Below, piece after piece: positions 1 through 6,457 of a stretch of DNA of 13,675 nt (its first letter is position 1; each line of letters begins with the position of its first letter). Below the pieces are notes generated by a model. That model made no database searches and was not told where the DNA came from. It saw nothing but the letters and a program-made list of their open reading frames with translations. This stretch comes from Planctomycetota bacterium (GTDB taxonomy: Bacteria > Planctomycetota > Phycisphaerae > FEN-1346). The stretch lies in assembly GCA_026386995.1 (NCBI GenBank), contig JAPLMO010000319.1, positions 1 to 13,675 of the forward strand, given 5' to 3'. The position numbers and the translations under genes were made by a program.

Positions 1-26
1 CGCGCGTAAAGATTGGGTATCCTCAT
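1..26 (-). CDS. 5' end of an unidentified leftward gene (partial)
   Basis: Only the first eight codons plus two bases are inside the window (reads MRIPNLYA), so the product cannot be identified. The start is supported by an AAAGGAG Shine-Dalgarno at 34-40 on the minus strand, 7 nt before the ATG at 24-26. A possible promoter and a hairpin leader lie in the right order just upstream. With so short a reading frame this rests on the initiation signals alone. Confidence 0.55.
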
Positions 27-35
27 AGACACGCT

Positions 36-83
36 CCTTTTTGCTTTGGGACTCTTTACCAAAGACCCAAATCGGCAAAAAGG
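36..83 (-). promoter_or_regulatory. Leader hairpin overlapping the ribosome binding site
   Basis: Three nested inverted repeats form one stem: 36-44 with 75-83 (9 bp), 45-50 with 66-71 (6 bp) and 53-57 with 61-65 (5 bp). A 3-nt bulge (72-74), a 2-nt bulge (51-52) and a 3-nt loop complete it. On the minus-strand RNA the 3' arm reads GCAAAAAGG and includes most of the AAAGGAG Shine-Dalgarno of the gene starting at 26. Folding would therefore limit ribosome access. This fits a translational switch such as a thermosensor or ligand-responsive leader. No known riboswitch class was recognised, and no U-run follows, so it is not a terminator on this strand. Confidence 0.55.
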
Positions 84-93
84 GGCTGTTTTT

Positions 94-121
94 ATTATCT
101 CGAATCATTGTACCAGACCAA
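94..121 (-). promoter_or_regulatory. Candidate sigma-70-type promoter for the left-edge gene
   Basis: On the minus strand TTGGTC (116-121) and GATAAT (94-99) are separated by 16 nt. Transcription would start near 87, so the leader would consist almost entirely of the hairpin at 36-83. The -10 matches well and the -35 is weak. Confidence 0.4.
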
Positions 122-138
122 GGATAGTTAACGGCGTT

Positions 139-229
139 GGGTGGCATGCCCACGCCGCCGTTTGCGTGGGCATGCTCCATGGCCGCGGCAACAGCATGCC
201 CAGCGAACAGCGCGCTGGGCATGCCACCC
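139..229. repeat. Family F double-hairpin element, copy F1
   Basis: This 91-bp element has an 11-bp perfect outer inverted repeat (GGGTGGCATGC at 139-149 with 219-229). Inside are two 11-bp hairpins: CATGCCCACGC 145-155 with 164-174, and CATGCCCAGCG 195-205 with 213-223. The two inner hairpins differ in sequence but each is perfectly paired. The same plan appears at 4114-4197, 5041-5124 and 12078-12158. It lies between the left-edge gene and the 3' end of the protease-like gene. Confidence 0.8.
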
Positions 230-383
230 TGCTTGAGCCGAATGAGCGCCCAAAACTGAGCGCCGCGCGCGGGAGGCAATGTGCGTTCGAGCCCCGAGCG
301 TAAGTTTGGAGTTACGTCCGCCGACCGACAAGGCTCCTTGAGTGGCGGGTGGCATGGTGGAGGCTACAAGGGGCAAGGCGGGC
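230..383. other. Gene-free stretch downstream of the protease-like gene
   Basis: No credible reading frame or RNA gene was seen. A weak 5-bp hairpin (CAAGG/CCTTG, 329-340) has no U-run. A GGGTGGCATGGT motif near 346 resembles the arm of a family F element but has no partner arm, so it may be a decayed half copy or chance. No terminator for the leftward protease-like gene could be identified. Confidence 0.4.
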
Positions 384-1862
384 TCAGTGCCCGCGCGGGC
401 GGGGCGGCTTCTCGGGCGGGGGCGGGGGCAAGGGCGGGGGAGCGCCAATCGGCATCCACTCCATCGGCAGGACGAAGAGCCCCTGGCCGCTGTCCGTCGT
501 ACACCGAGCCAGGACCGTTCCGGCCAGTAAAATCCAGGTTCCTTCGATAGGCTCGTTGCGAACCGGGCTCCCCCTGCCGGCCGGTGGTGCGAGGTCTTCC
601 GCCCGCGCCAGGAAGGTCGTGTTCCCCCGCTGTGGCGCGAAAAAGATGTAGCGGCCATCGGGGGTTTCCCGGGGCTTCAGGACGCGGGCTTTTAGGATGA
701 TGCCCATGGGGAATGCCGCGTCGCGCTTCCCCAGTTCCGAGCCGACCGCGGAGGCCACGTCCCCCTGGAACCGGCGGCCATACCCTGCCAGCGTCGTCAG
801 CGTCTCCAGGGCAACGGCCCGGACGTTGGCCCGCGCCTTCTCTTCCATGGCGGGCACCCAGAGGGTACAGGTCCCCTGCTCCACCAGGCCTTCAAGCAAT
901 TTCAGGCCCTCGTCTTTGAAGGCCACCGTCTCACCGCCGCACGCGGAACAAGGGATGTAGTAGTCGCTATAGCCGTAACCGTAGTGGCCGCCGCCCGAAG
1001 ACGCAATCTTGCCCCTGCCGCCGCACCGCCGGCATGTCAGGGCAGTCTTGAACCTGCTGACCGCATTGAGGAACTCCTGCGACGTAACGGGGTTTCCCGG
1101 GATCCGCAGCGACTTGACCGGCCACAGCGGTTTAGGCAGTTCCGAGAGGGCCTTCAGTTGCGGCGCAGCCACCATGAGGGCCGACCTCAGGCTTGTCGCC
1201 GGCATCGCCAGCGTCGCGACCGTGTTGCGTATGGGCACGTCCAGGTTGACGGCCAGGACCGTGCCGGCCGAATCAAGAAGGGGCGAACCGGCGGCGCCGT
1301 CCAGCCGGCCGCCCTCCATCCGGACGAACGCATCGATGCCGGACTGCGTCTCGACTCGCGTCAGGGCCGCCACTTCTTTGATCCCCGGCCCCCTGCAGAG
1401 CCGCCCGACCGCGACCTCGAAACTCCGGCCCCACTGCCATCCGGCCACCATGACGGTGACGTTCCCCTCCTGGGACGGCAGGCCCGTTGCCAAGAGCAGG
1501 CCCGAACGCTTCGGGGCGTCGGCCGGCAATCGCAAGAGAACCAGGCCGAGGACGGGATCGGCCATTCCGAACTCGCGGACCGTCACGGGCGGGCCGTCCT
1601 GGAACTGAAGGGTCACCCGGTCGACGCCCGGGCGGGCCACGGCGCCAAGGTCGGTCACGACAAAACGCCCGTCCCCCAGGAGGAACCCGCTCGCCATGAC
1701 AAGGGGAACGCCCCAGGCGTTCTCGACCGTCACGCGGCAGACGGCGGGGCCGGTGGCGGTGCGGACGGCCGCAACGTCGACCACCGCGGCGCCGGCAGGC
1801 GGCCCGACAAGCACAAGCGCGGCCAGAACCGCGGCCGAGCAGGCGTAGCCGACGGCTCTCAT
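384..1862 (-). CDS. Secreted trypsin/HtrA-fold pseudoprotease with DnaJ-like CxxC pairs
   Basis: This 492-residue protein has an N-terminal hydrophobic signal segment (about residues 8-26). Residues about 37-230 read like a DegP/trypsin-type double barrel, yet the catalytic positions are changed. The VTxxH site is VTDLGA (Gly73 at the His position), the DLALL site is GLVLL (Gly106 for Asp), and the GNSGGP site is GAAGSP (Ala191 for Ser). It is therefore probably a non-catalytic binding or scaffold protein in the envelope. Residues 277-310 carry two CxxCGG pairs (C277/C280 and C305/C308) around a Gly/Tyr-rich loop, like half of a DnaJ zinc-finger module. The tail (475-489) is proline-rich. The start at 1862 follows a GGGGGGAACC ribosome-binding stretch; an ATG at 1874 is the alternative. 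The pit genes diverge from it. The fold call is from motif spacing and the true ligand is unknown. Confidence 0.75.
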   Translation of the reverse strand: MRAVGYACSAAVLAALVLVGPPAGAAVVDVAAVRTATGPAVCRVTVENAWGVPLVMASGFLLGDGRFVVTDLGAVARPGVDRVTLQFQDGPPVTVREFGMADPVLGLVLLRLPADAPKRSGLLLATGLPSQEGNVTVMVAGWQWGRSFEVAVGRLCRGPGIKEVAALTRVETQSGIDAFVRMEGGRLDGAAGSPLLDSAGTVLAVNLDVPIRNTVATLAMPATSLRSALMVAAPQLKALSELPKPLWPVKSLRIPGNPVTSQEFLNAVSRFKTALTCRRCGGRGKIASSGGGHYGYGYSDYYIPCSACGGETVAFKDEGLKLLEGLVEQGTCTLWVPAMEEKARANVRAVALETLTTLAGYGRRFQGDVASAVGSELGKRDAAFPMGIILKARVLKPRETPDGRYIFFAPQRGNTTFLARAEDLAPPAGRGSPVRNEPIEGTWILLAGTVLARCTTDSGQGLFVLPMEWMPIGAPPPLPPPPPEKPPRPRGH

Positions 1863-1933
1863 GGTTCCCCCCATCGATGGTTCAATGCAAGGACCTCCTC
1901 AGCCGATTCCGGCCTGCACAACAACCCCATTTT

Positions 1934-1961
1934 GCGCCGGGGGTCTCCTGACCCGCCGCAC
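1934..1961. repeat. Degenerate family E hairpin, copy E1
   Basis: The stretch GCGCCGGGGGTC-TCCT-GACCCGCCGCAC is a decayed version of the perfect palindrome seen at 13041 and elsewhere. It keeps the TTT upstream and the TCCT loop, but the outer stem has mismatches. It lies in the divergent intergenic region between the protease-like gene and the phosphate genes. Confidence 0.6.
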
Positions 1962-2022
1962 CGTGCAGCACTATATGTTAGACGCGCCCTGGGCTTGCCT
2001 TGTTGCATAAAAACCGGAAGGC

Positions 2023-2050
2023 TTGCTTTCGTCCCGCGTCGTGTTAGGAT
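2023..2050 (+). promoter_or_regulatory. Candidate promoter for the DUF47-pit pair
   Basis: TTGCTT (2023-2028) and TAGGAT (2045-2050) are 16 nt apart, giving a start near 2057 and a leader of about 85 nt that contains the palindrome at 2091-2124. Both boxes are approximate matches to the sigma-70 consensus. No Pho box could be recognised with confidence. Confidence 0.35.
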
Positions 2051-2090
2051 ACACACCCGAATGGATTCCGGAAAACAAATCCGCCGCAGC

Positions 2091-2124
2091 CTTGCAGGGG
2101 CGAGGCATGCCTCGCTCCCGCAAG
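2091..2124. repeat. 34-nt near-perfect palindrome ahead of the DUF47 gene
   Basis: Each 17-nt arm reads CTTGC-N-GGG-N-GCGAGGCA with only two differences between arms. The central 16 bases (2100-2115, GCGAGGCATGCCTCGC) are a perfect palindrome. It ends 6 nt before the Shine-Dalgarno at 2131. It could be an operator, a leader hairpin, or a third short palindromic repeat; no second copy was seen in this window. Confidence 0.6.
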
Positions 2125-2142
2125 GGCAATAGGGAGGCGCCG

Positions 2143-2766
2143 ATGCTCGGCTTCACGAAGCGTAAGGACGAGTTCTTTGGCATGTTCGACAAGGCCGCCC
2201 AGAACGTCCACGAGACCGCCAAGGCCATGCTGGACCTGCTCGAAAACTACGAGGATGTGCCCAGCAAGGTCAAGCGGATCAAGAACCTCGAGCACGCCGG
2301 CGACGAGCACACCCACCGCATCCTGGAACGGCTGGCCAAAATGTTCGTCACGCCGCTGGACCGCGAAGACATCCAGCGCGTTGCGACGCGCCTGGACGAC
2401 ATCCTGGACGAGATGGACACGGCCGCCAACCGCATGGTGCTCTTTCATATCAAGACGGTCACCGAAGACGCCAAGGGGTTCGGCCACGTCCTCGTCACGG
2501 CCACCGGCAAGTTGGTGGAGGCGTTCGGCCGGCTGCACAACATGAAGGAGCCGGAGGCCATCGTGTCGCTGTGCGTCGAGGTCCACACCCAGGAAAACGA
2601 AGGCGACCGCCTGGTCCACCTGGCCATGGCGAACCTCTTTGAGCGGGAGCAGGACCCGAAGGAAATCATCAAGTGGAAGGACATCTACGAGATCCTCGAG
2701 AAGAGCATCGACCGTTGTGAAGATGTGGCGGACGTGCTCCAGACCATCGTGGTCAAGAATGCCTGA
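2143..2766 (+). CDS. DUF47 / PhoU-like phosphate transport accessory protein
   Basis: This is a 207-residue, all-helical, highly charged protein of the DUF47 (PhoU-like) family, which typically pairs with PiT transporters. In known pairs it is thought to modulate phosphate uptake at the inner face of the membrane. Family features seen are LEHAGDEHTHRI (about 48-59), an FVTPLDREDI block (about 68-77) followed by LDDILDEMDTAANR, and a C-terminal IYEILEKSIDRCEDVADV helix. Glu/Asp-rich motifs of this kind bind metal clusters in PhoU relatives. The start is chosen because AGGGAGG at 2131-2137 sits 5 nt upstream; the frame is open farther upstream but crosses the palindrome. The transporter gene begins 50 bp downstream on the same strand, so the two are probably co-transcribed. 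Confidence 0.9.
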   Translation: MLGFTKRKDEFFGMFDKAAQNVHETAKAMLDLLENYEDVPSKVKRIKNLEHAGDEHTHRILERLAKMFVTPLDREDIQRVATRLDDILDEMDTAANRMVLFHIKTVTEDAKGFGHVLVTATGKLVEAFGRLHNMKEPEAIVSLCVEVHTQENEGDRLVHLAMANLFEREQDPKEIIKWKDIYEILEKSIDRCEDVADVLQTIVVKNA

Positions 2767-2816
2767 AGGCATGCGGTGCAAGAGGTTACCCTGAAGTTGA
2801 CTGCACGAAACGATCC

Positions 2817-3836
2817 ATGACCACACTGGCACTGGCAACTTTGATCCTGACGGTGGTGTTCGCGCTGGTCTTTGACCTGACCAACGGGTGGAACGACGCG
2901 GCCAACGCCGTGGCGACGGTTATTTCGACGCGGGTGCTGTCGCCGGCCAAGGCGATCGCGTTCGGGGCGGTGCTGAATTTCGTCGGTGCGCTCTTCAGTT
3001 CGGAGGTGGCCCGCACCGTGGGCCACAACATCGCCGAGCCAGAGTTCCTCTCCGGGGCAACTTTTCTGGCGGCCGTCATGACCGCCCCGATCTGGATCAC
3101 CTGGTGCTCGCGGCGGGGCCTGCCCAACAGTTGCTCCCACGCGCTCTTGGGGGCGCTCATCGGGTCGGTCATCGCATCCTCCGGCGGCCTCATCGGGTTG
3201 AAGGCGGAGGGCATCCGCAAAATCTTCTTCGGGGTGCTCATCTGCCCCGTTGCAGGCTTTGCCCTCGGGCACATCGTGGTCCGGATCGCCTCCTGGATAG
3301 CGCGGAACGCCCGCCCCGGCACGGCCAGTTCCGTTTTCGGCCGACTGCAACTGGTCTCTGCGGGGGCCATGGCATTCGCCCACGGAACGGGTGACGCACA
3401 GAAGGCCATGGGTATTATCAGCGGCGCGCTGATGGCGGCGGGCATCACGCACGCGACGGAGGGGCATGACTTCGTCATTCCCTTCTGGGTCAGGATCGCG
3501 TGCGCCTCGGCCATGGCGGCCGGAACGTCGCTGGGCGGCTGGCGGGTCATGAAAACGCTGGGATCGCGACTGGCGCACCTGCGGACCTACCAGGGGTTCT
3601 CCGCCGAGACCGCCGCCGCCACGACCATTCTCATGAACACCCTGGGCGGCATCCCCATCAGCACGACGCACTCGATCACCGGGGCGATCATGGGCGTGGG
3701 CGCGGCCCAGGGCGTCAAGGCGGTCAAGTGGGGCGTCGGCAGGAAGATCGTGTTCGCATGGATCGTCACCTTCCCGATCTGCATCGTCGCCGGCGGCCTG
3801 ATGTACTTGTTGCTAAGATATGTCGGAATTCAGTGA
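2817..3836 (+). CDS. pit: PiT-family inorganic phosphate transporter
   Basis: This is a 339-residue inner-membrane protein with about ten hydrophobic segments, the usual size for a short bacterial PiT permease driven by cation symport. Both duplicated family signatures are present: NGWNDAANA (23-31) and PISTTHSITGAIMGVG (280-295). SHALLGALIG (107-116) and AHGTGDAQKAMG (188-199) are also recognisable. In the last of these, the usual HGxND reads HGTGD, so a normally conserved Asn is Gly192. This is a visible departure that might affect coupling or only reflect lineage drift. The start at 2817 fits the family N-terminus, although no strong Shine-Dalgarno precedes it. It follows the DUF47 gene by 50 bp, a classic arrangement. 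The gene is followed by repeats rather than a clear terminator. Confidence 0.93.
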   Translation: MTTLALATLILTVVFALVFDLTNGWNDAANAVATVISTRVLSPAKAIAFGAVLNFVGALFSSEVARTVGHNIAEPEFLSGATFLAAVMTAPIWITWCSRRGLPNSCSHALLGALIGSVIASSGGLIGLKAEGIRKIFFGVLICPVAGFALGHIVVRIASWIARNARPGTASSVFGRLQLVSAGAMAFAHGTGDAQKAMGIISGALMAAGITHATEGHDFVIPFWVRIACASAMAAGTSLGGWRVMKTLGSRLAHLRTYQGFSAETAAATTILMNTLGGIPISTTHSITGAIMGVGAAQGVKAVKWGVGRKIVFAWIVTFPICIVAGGLMYLLLRYVGIQ

Positions 3837-3907
3837 GAGCCCGCCTGCGGCGTCTTCCTGACGCACCCCACACTGAGGCCCCATGCCGTGTAAGGCGTCT
3901 GTCTTAG

Positions 3908-4108
3908 TACTACAACGCTACTTTGCGCGGCGGGTCTCCGTACCCGCCGCGCGCCAGGGACTGGCCAAAAGGGGCTTGCGCTGTAGCGGCAACGCCTATG
4001 CCTCTGGTGTGCTGTCTACCGATAAGAACCCCCAGCCTGAGCCTCGCCGCAGCCCTGCGCGGCGGGTACGGAGACCCGCCGCGCAAACCTACTCATAGCG
4101 TTGTAGTA
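3908..4108. mobile_element. Family E composite element E2: MITE-like, two inverted hairpins
   Basis: This 201-bp element is bounded by perfect 13-bp terminal inverted repeats (TACTACAACGCTA at 3908-3920 and its complement at 4096-4108). TTAG lies directly outside both ends (3904-3907 and 4109-4112), as expected of a 4-bp target duplication. Inside are two 28-bp hairpins that are exact reverse complements of each other: 3925-3952 (loop CTCCGT) and 4057-4084 (loop ACGGAG), each with an 11-bp stem GCGCGGCGGGT/ACCCGCCGCGC. The ~100 bp between them holds no credible gene. It looks like a non-autonomous transposable unit or a BIME-like pair. No transposase is present in the window. Confidence 0.75.
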
Positions 4109-4113
4109 TTAGG

Positions 4114-4197
4114 GGGTGGCATGGTCACGCTGTTGCGTGACCATGTTTTCGCCCGTCGGCAGGCACATGGTCACGCAACAGCGTGACCATGCCACCC
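4114..4197. repeat. Family F double-hairpin element, copy F2
   Basis: An 84-bp element with perfect 32-nt inverted arms (4114-4145 with 4166-4197) around a 20-nt loop. Each arm is itself a hairpin: CATGGTCACGC 4120-4130 with 4135-4145 (loop TGTT), and 4166-4176 with 4181-4191 (loop AACA). It can therefore fold as one long stem or as two short ones. It is nearly identical to 5041-5124 (two differences, both in the loop), and the pair flanks the cyclophilin gene. Confidence 0.85.
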
Positions 4198-4227
4198 TCG
4201 TAACTGACACACTACAATGCCGTTCTA

Positions 4228-4848
4228 CTAGCGCTTGACCTGCGGCTGGTAGGGGTGGTTGCGTTTGCGGTCGACGGTGACCTTGATCATCTTGTCGCCC
4301 TGCTGAATGGCGTCGACGACATCCATGCCGCTCGTGACCTTGCCGAAGACGGCGTGCTTGCCGTCGAGCCACGCCGTGGCCACGTGAGTGATGAAGAACT
4401 GGCTGCCGCCGGTGTTCGGGCCGGCGTTGGCCATCGAGATCACGCCGCGCGTGTGGTGCAGTTTCGGCGAGAACTCGTCGGCGATGACGTAGCCCGGCCC
4501 GCCGCGCCCCGTGCCGGTCGGGTCGCCACCCTGGATCATGAAGTTGGCGAGGACGCGGTGGAACAACAGGCCGTCGAAGTAGCCCTTCTCCGCGAGGCTG
4601 ACAAAATTGGCAACGGTGTTCGGGGCATCGTCCTCGGCCAGTTCCAAGACGATGTTGCCCTTGTTGGTCTGAATGGTGACCTGCGGCAGCGGCTCGGCCA
4701 TAGTCGTTTTCTCCTCGCGTTTGGGTTCGTTCGGCGCCGTCGTGCGATTCGGTTCGCTGGACGTCGTCGTGTTGCAGCCGGCCAGGGCAGCGCCGACCAG
4801 AATGACGGCCGCCAGGGCCGCCGACCAGAGCATCCGTCCGGAATCCAT
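4228..4848 (-). CDS. Lipoprotein cyclophilin-type peptidyl-prolyl cis-trans isomerase
   Basis: This 206-residue protein catalyses cis-trans isomerisation of prolyl bonds and probably acts in the cell envelope. The N-terminus is a lipoprotein signal: charged start, hydrophobic stretch 9-21 and lipobox LAGC with the modified Cys25, followed by a Thr/Glu/Lys-rich linker to about residue 50. The cyclophilin domain (about 55-195) shows FHRV (96-99, catalytic Arg98), [12 protein letters not shown] (103-114), [16 protein letters not shown] (138-153) and [12 protein letters not shown] (160-171). These are all canonical, so it should be active. The start at 4848 has AGGAG 7 nt upstream; an in-frame ATG at 4896 would put charged residues before the signal. 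It stands alone, leftward, between inverted repeat copies F2 and F3, and has its own promoter candidate. Confidence 0.93.
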   Translation of the reverse strand: MDSGRMLWSAALAAVILVGAALAGCNTTTSSEPNRTTAPNEPKREEKTTMAEPLPQVTIQTNKGNIVLELAEDDAPNTVANFVSLAEKGYFDGLLFHRVLANFMIQGGDPTGTGRGGPGYVIADEFSPKLHHTRGVISMANAGPNTGGSQFFITHVATAWLDGKHAVFGKVTSGMDVVDAIQQGDKMIKVTVDRKRNHPYQPQVKR

Positions 4849-4946
4849 ATTCTCTCTCCTCGCCCGGCCGCGCCGCCAAAGGCCACGGCCGTTCATTGCC
4901 CGGAAATCGCCTTGACGGGAGTCCTTCCTTGGACCCCGTGCATCTC

Positions 4947-4974
4947 ATTCTACCGAAAAGATGGGCCGTGTCCA
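4947..4974 (-). promoter_or_regulatory. Candidate promoter of the cyclophilin gene
   Basis: On the minus strand TGGACA (4969-4974) and TAGAAT (4947-4952) are separated by 16 nt, with five of six consensus matches in each box. The expected transcript start is near 4940. A small leader hairpin (4931-4937 with 4918-4924) would then lie at the very 5' end of the mRNA. Confidence 0.55.
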
Positions 4975-5040
4975 CGGGCGTCTTGGATTGGCGGCAACCG
5001 GCCGTCAGGTTGCCTCGCAACTGCATGGCGTCAGTTACAA

Positions 5041-5124
5041 GGGTGGCATGGTCACGCTGTTGCGTGACCATGTTTTCGGCCGTCGGCAGGCGCATGGTCA
5101 CGCAACAGCGTGACCATGCCACCC
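5041..5124. repeat. Family F double-hairpin element, copy F3
   Basis: An 84-bp element with perfect 32-nt inverted arms (5041-5072 with 5093-5124) and a 20-nt loop. It matches F2 at 82 of 84 positions. Its flanks are inverted relative to F2: GTCAGTTACAA to its left mirrors the sequence to the right of F2, and CCCTAAGACTA to its right resembles the complement of the left flank of F2. The loop, however, points the same way in both copies. Confidence 0.85.
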
Positions 5125-5152
5125 CCCTAAGACTAAACCCAGTACTCACAAC

Positions 5153-5181
5153 TTGCACGAACGGTTCCCGCGTGGTAGCAT
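5153..5181 (+). promoter_or_regulatory. Candidate promoter of the cpaF-like gene
   Basis: TTGCAC (5153-5158) and TAGCAT (5176-5181) are separated by exactly 17 nt, predicting a start near 5188 and a leader of about 55 nt. A GATAAT at 5184-5189 is a competing -10 without a good -35. Confidence 0.4.
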
Positions 5182-5243
5182 CCGATAATCGCGCGTTGGA
5201 TGCTTGCGCAGGCCCCAGGCACCGTCTGGCCAGGAAACGACCG

Positions 5244-6341
5244 ATGACCTTTCTCGACCATCCCGCCCTCCAGCCCCTCCGGGCATTGATGACCGATCCG
5301 GACGTCACCGAGATCATGATTAACGGGCCCGGCCACGTCTTCGTCGAGCGTTCGGGCGTCATGCAACCGGCGACGCTCACGTTCGCCGACGCACAGCAAT
5401 TGGACCTGGTGATCGCGGCCCTCCTGCAACCCTCGGGCCGGTCCGTTTCGGCCTCGGCGCCCTATGTCGACTTCCGGCTGCCAGACGGATCGCGCGGCAA
5501 CGCGATCGTCCAGCCGCTGGCCGTCGACGGGCCCGTCGTCACCATCCGCAAATTCACCAAGTCCGTCAAGAACGCGGCCGACCTCTTGAAGGCCGGCACG
5601 CTCTCGAAGCGCATGGCGCACCTTCTGGCGGCCGCCGTCAAGGCACGGGCCAACATCATCTTTTCGGGCGCGACGGGCTCCGGCAAGACCACCACGCTTG
5701 GCATCTTCAGCCGCTACATTCCCGAGGCCGAGCGCATCATCACGATCGAGGACACCGCGGAACTCCAGTTGCAACAGAAGCACGTCGTGCGTCTGGAGTG
5801 CCGCCACGCCAACATCGAGGGCAAAGGCGCCGTCACACTTTCGCAACTGCTGCGCAACGCCCTCCGCATGCGGCCGACGCGTATCATCGTCGGCGAAATC
5901 CGCGGCGACGAGGCCCTCGACATGCTCCAGGCCATCTCCAGCGGCCACCAGGGCTGCCTGGCCGTCCTGCACGCCGGTTCACCCGTGGACGCCGTCTCGC
6001 GGCTGGAGATGATGTCGCTCTCGCGGGGCCTGATGCTCCCCCTGTGGGCCATTCATAAACTCATCGGGTCGGCCGTCGACCTGTTCGTCCAGCACGACTT
6101 TGCCACGGACGGCACGCGGCGCATCACGTGGATCACAGAGTGCGGCGGCGTGGACCACGACGAGGTCGTCCTGCGGGACCTTTTCCGGTACGAGCGCAAG
6201 GGCACGACCGACGCGGGCCGCGAGACCGGCGAGTGGGTCTCGGACGGCGTGGAGCCGCGGTTCCTCGAGAAGTGCCGGAAGATGGGTTTCACGATCCCGG
6301 CCGAGGCATACGCGCGCGGCTCCGACCCGACAGGATCGTAA
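5244..6341 (+). CDS. cpaF: CpaF/VirB11-family secretion ATPase (Tad-pilus type)
   Basis: A 365-residue cytoplasmic hexameric ATPase of the type that powers Flp/Tad pilus assembly. Residues 1-105 form the N-terminal domain with VTEIMINGPGHVFVERSG (21-38). The motor domain has Walker A GATGSGKTT (142-150), the Asp box ITIEDTAEL (166-174), Walker B region IIVGEIRGDEALDML (214-228) and the His box SGHQGCLAVLHAGSP (233-247). All expected catalytic residues are present. The C-terminal block LRDLFRYERKG, then a PRFLEK motif, is typical of CpaF rather than PilB or VirB11. It is shorter than full CpaF and lacks the extra N-terminal helical extension. The start at 5244 has AGGAAA 6 nt upstream; the frame is open upstream, but that part crosses repeat F3. 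No other tad/cpa gene lies in the window, so it is an orphan here. Confidence 0.88.
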   Translation: MTFLDHPALQPLRALMTDPDVTEIMINGPGHVFVERSGVMQPATLTFADAQQLDLVIAALLQPSGRSVSASAPYVDFRLPDGSRGNAIVQPLAVDGPVVTIRKFTKSVKNAADLLKAGTLSKRMAHLLAAAVKARANIIFSGATGSGKTTTLGIFSRYIPEAERIITIEDTAELQLQQKHVVRLECRHANIEGKGAVTLSQLLRNALRMRPTRIIVGEIRGDEALDMLQAISSGHQGCLAVLHAGSPVDAVSRLEMMSLSRGLMLPLWAIHKLIGSAVDLFVQHDFATDGTRRITWITECGGVDHDEVVLRDLFRYERKGTTDAGRETGEWVSDGVEPRFLEKCRKMGFTIPAEAYARGSDPTGS

Positions 6342-6381
6342 TCTGCCTCACCCGAGAATTGACGCCAAACACGCACTTCCC

Positions 6382-6417
6382 CTCCGTTCGCCGGAGCGCG
6401 AATTCCCGCGGTTTTTT
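6382..6417 (+). terminator. Weak candidate terminator after cpaF
   Basis: Two small hairpins (CTCCG/CGGAG at 6382-6396 and CGCG/CGCG at 6397-6410) are followed by six T residues at 6412-6417. The stems are short, so this could equally be chance in GC-rich sequence. Confidence 0.3.
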
Positions 6418-6428
6418 CATATTTCTTG

Positions 6429-6457
6429 TTGACTCCACCGGCCCACAAGCGCAACAT
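6429..6457 (+). promoter_or_regulatory. Candidate promoter of the HU-like gene
   Basis: TTGACT (6429-6434) is a strong -35 match; 17 nt later CAACAT (6452-6457) is a poor -10. The leader of about 115 nt contains a tandem GGGGCCGC repeat (about 6473-6488) of unknown meaning. Confidence 0.35.

Noticed and set aside
139..229. CRISPR-like repeats
   Set aside because: The repeats are palindromic elements scattered between genes, not regularly spaced direct repeats with unique spacers, and no cas gene is present.
13..303. Rightward 96-codon frame at the left edge
   Set aside because: It begins at a TTG without a ribosome-binding site, is antisense to the leader hairpin and reads through repeat F1.
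984..2132. Long rightward open frame (382 codons) over the protease-like gene
   Set aside because: It is antisense to a protein with a signal peptide and recognisable fold motifs; its own translation is Arg/Gly-rich and low in recognisable motifs, as expected of a shadow frame in GC-rich DNA.
3849..3863. Hairpin GCGTC/GACGC after pit as a terminator
   Set aside because: The stem is only 5 bp and no T-run follows.
4109..5380. Leftward 423-codon frame spanning the cyclophilin gene and both F repeats
   Set aside because: It is in another frame from the cyclophilin, reads through two hairpin repeats and shows no family motif.
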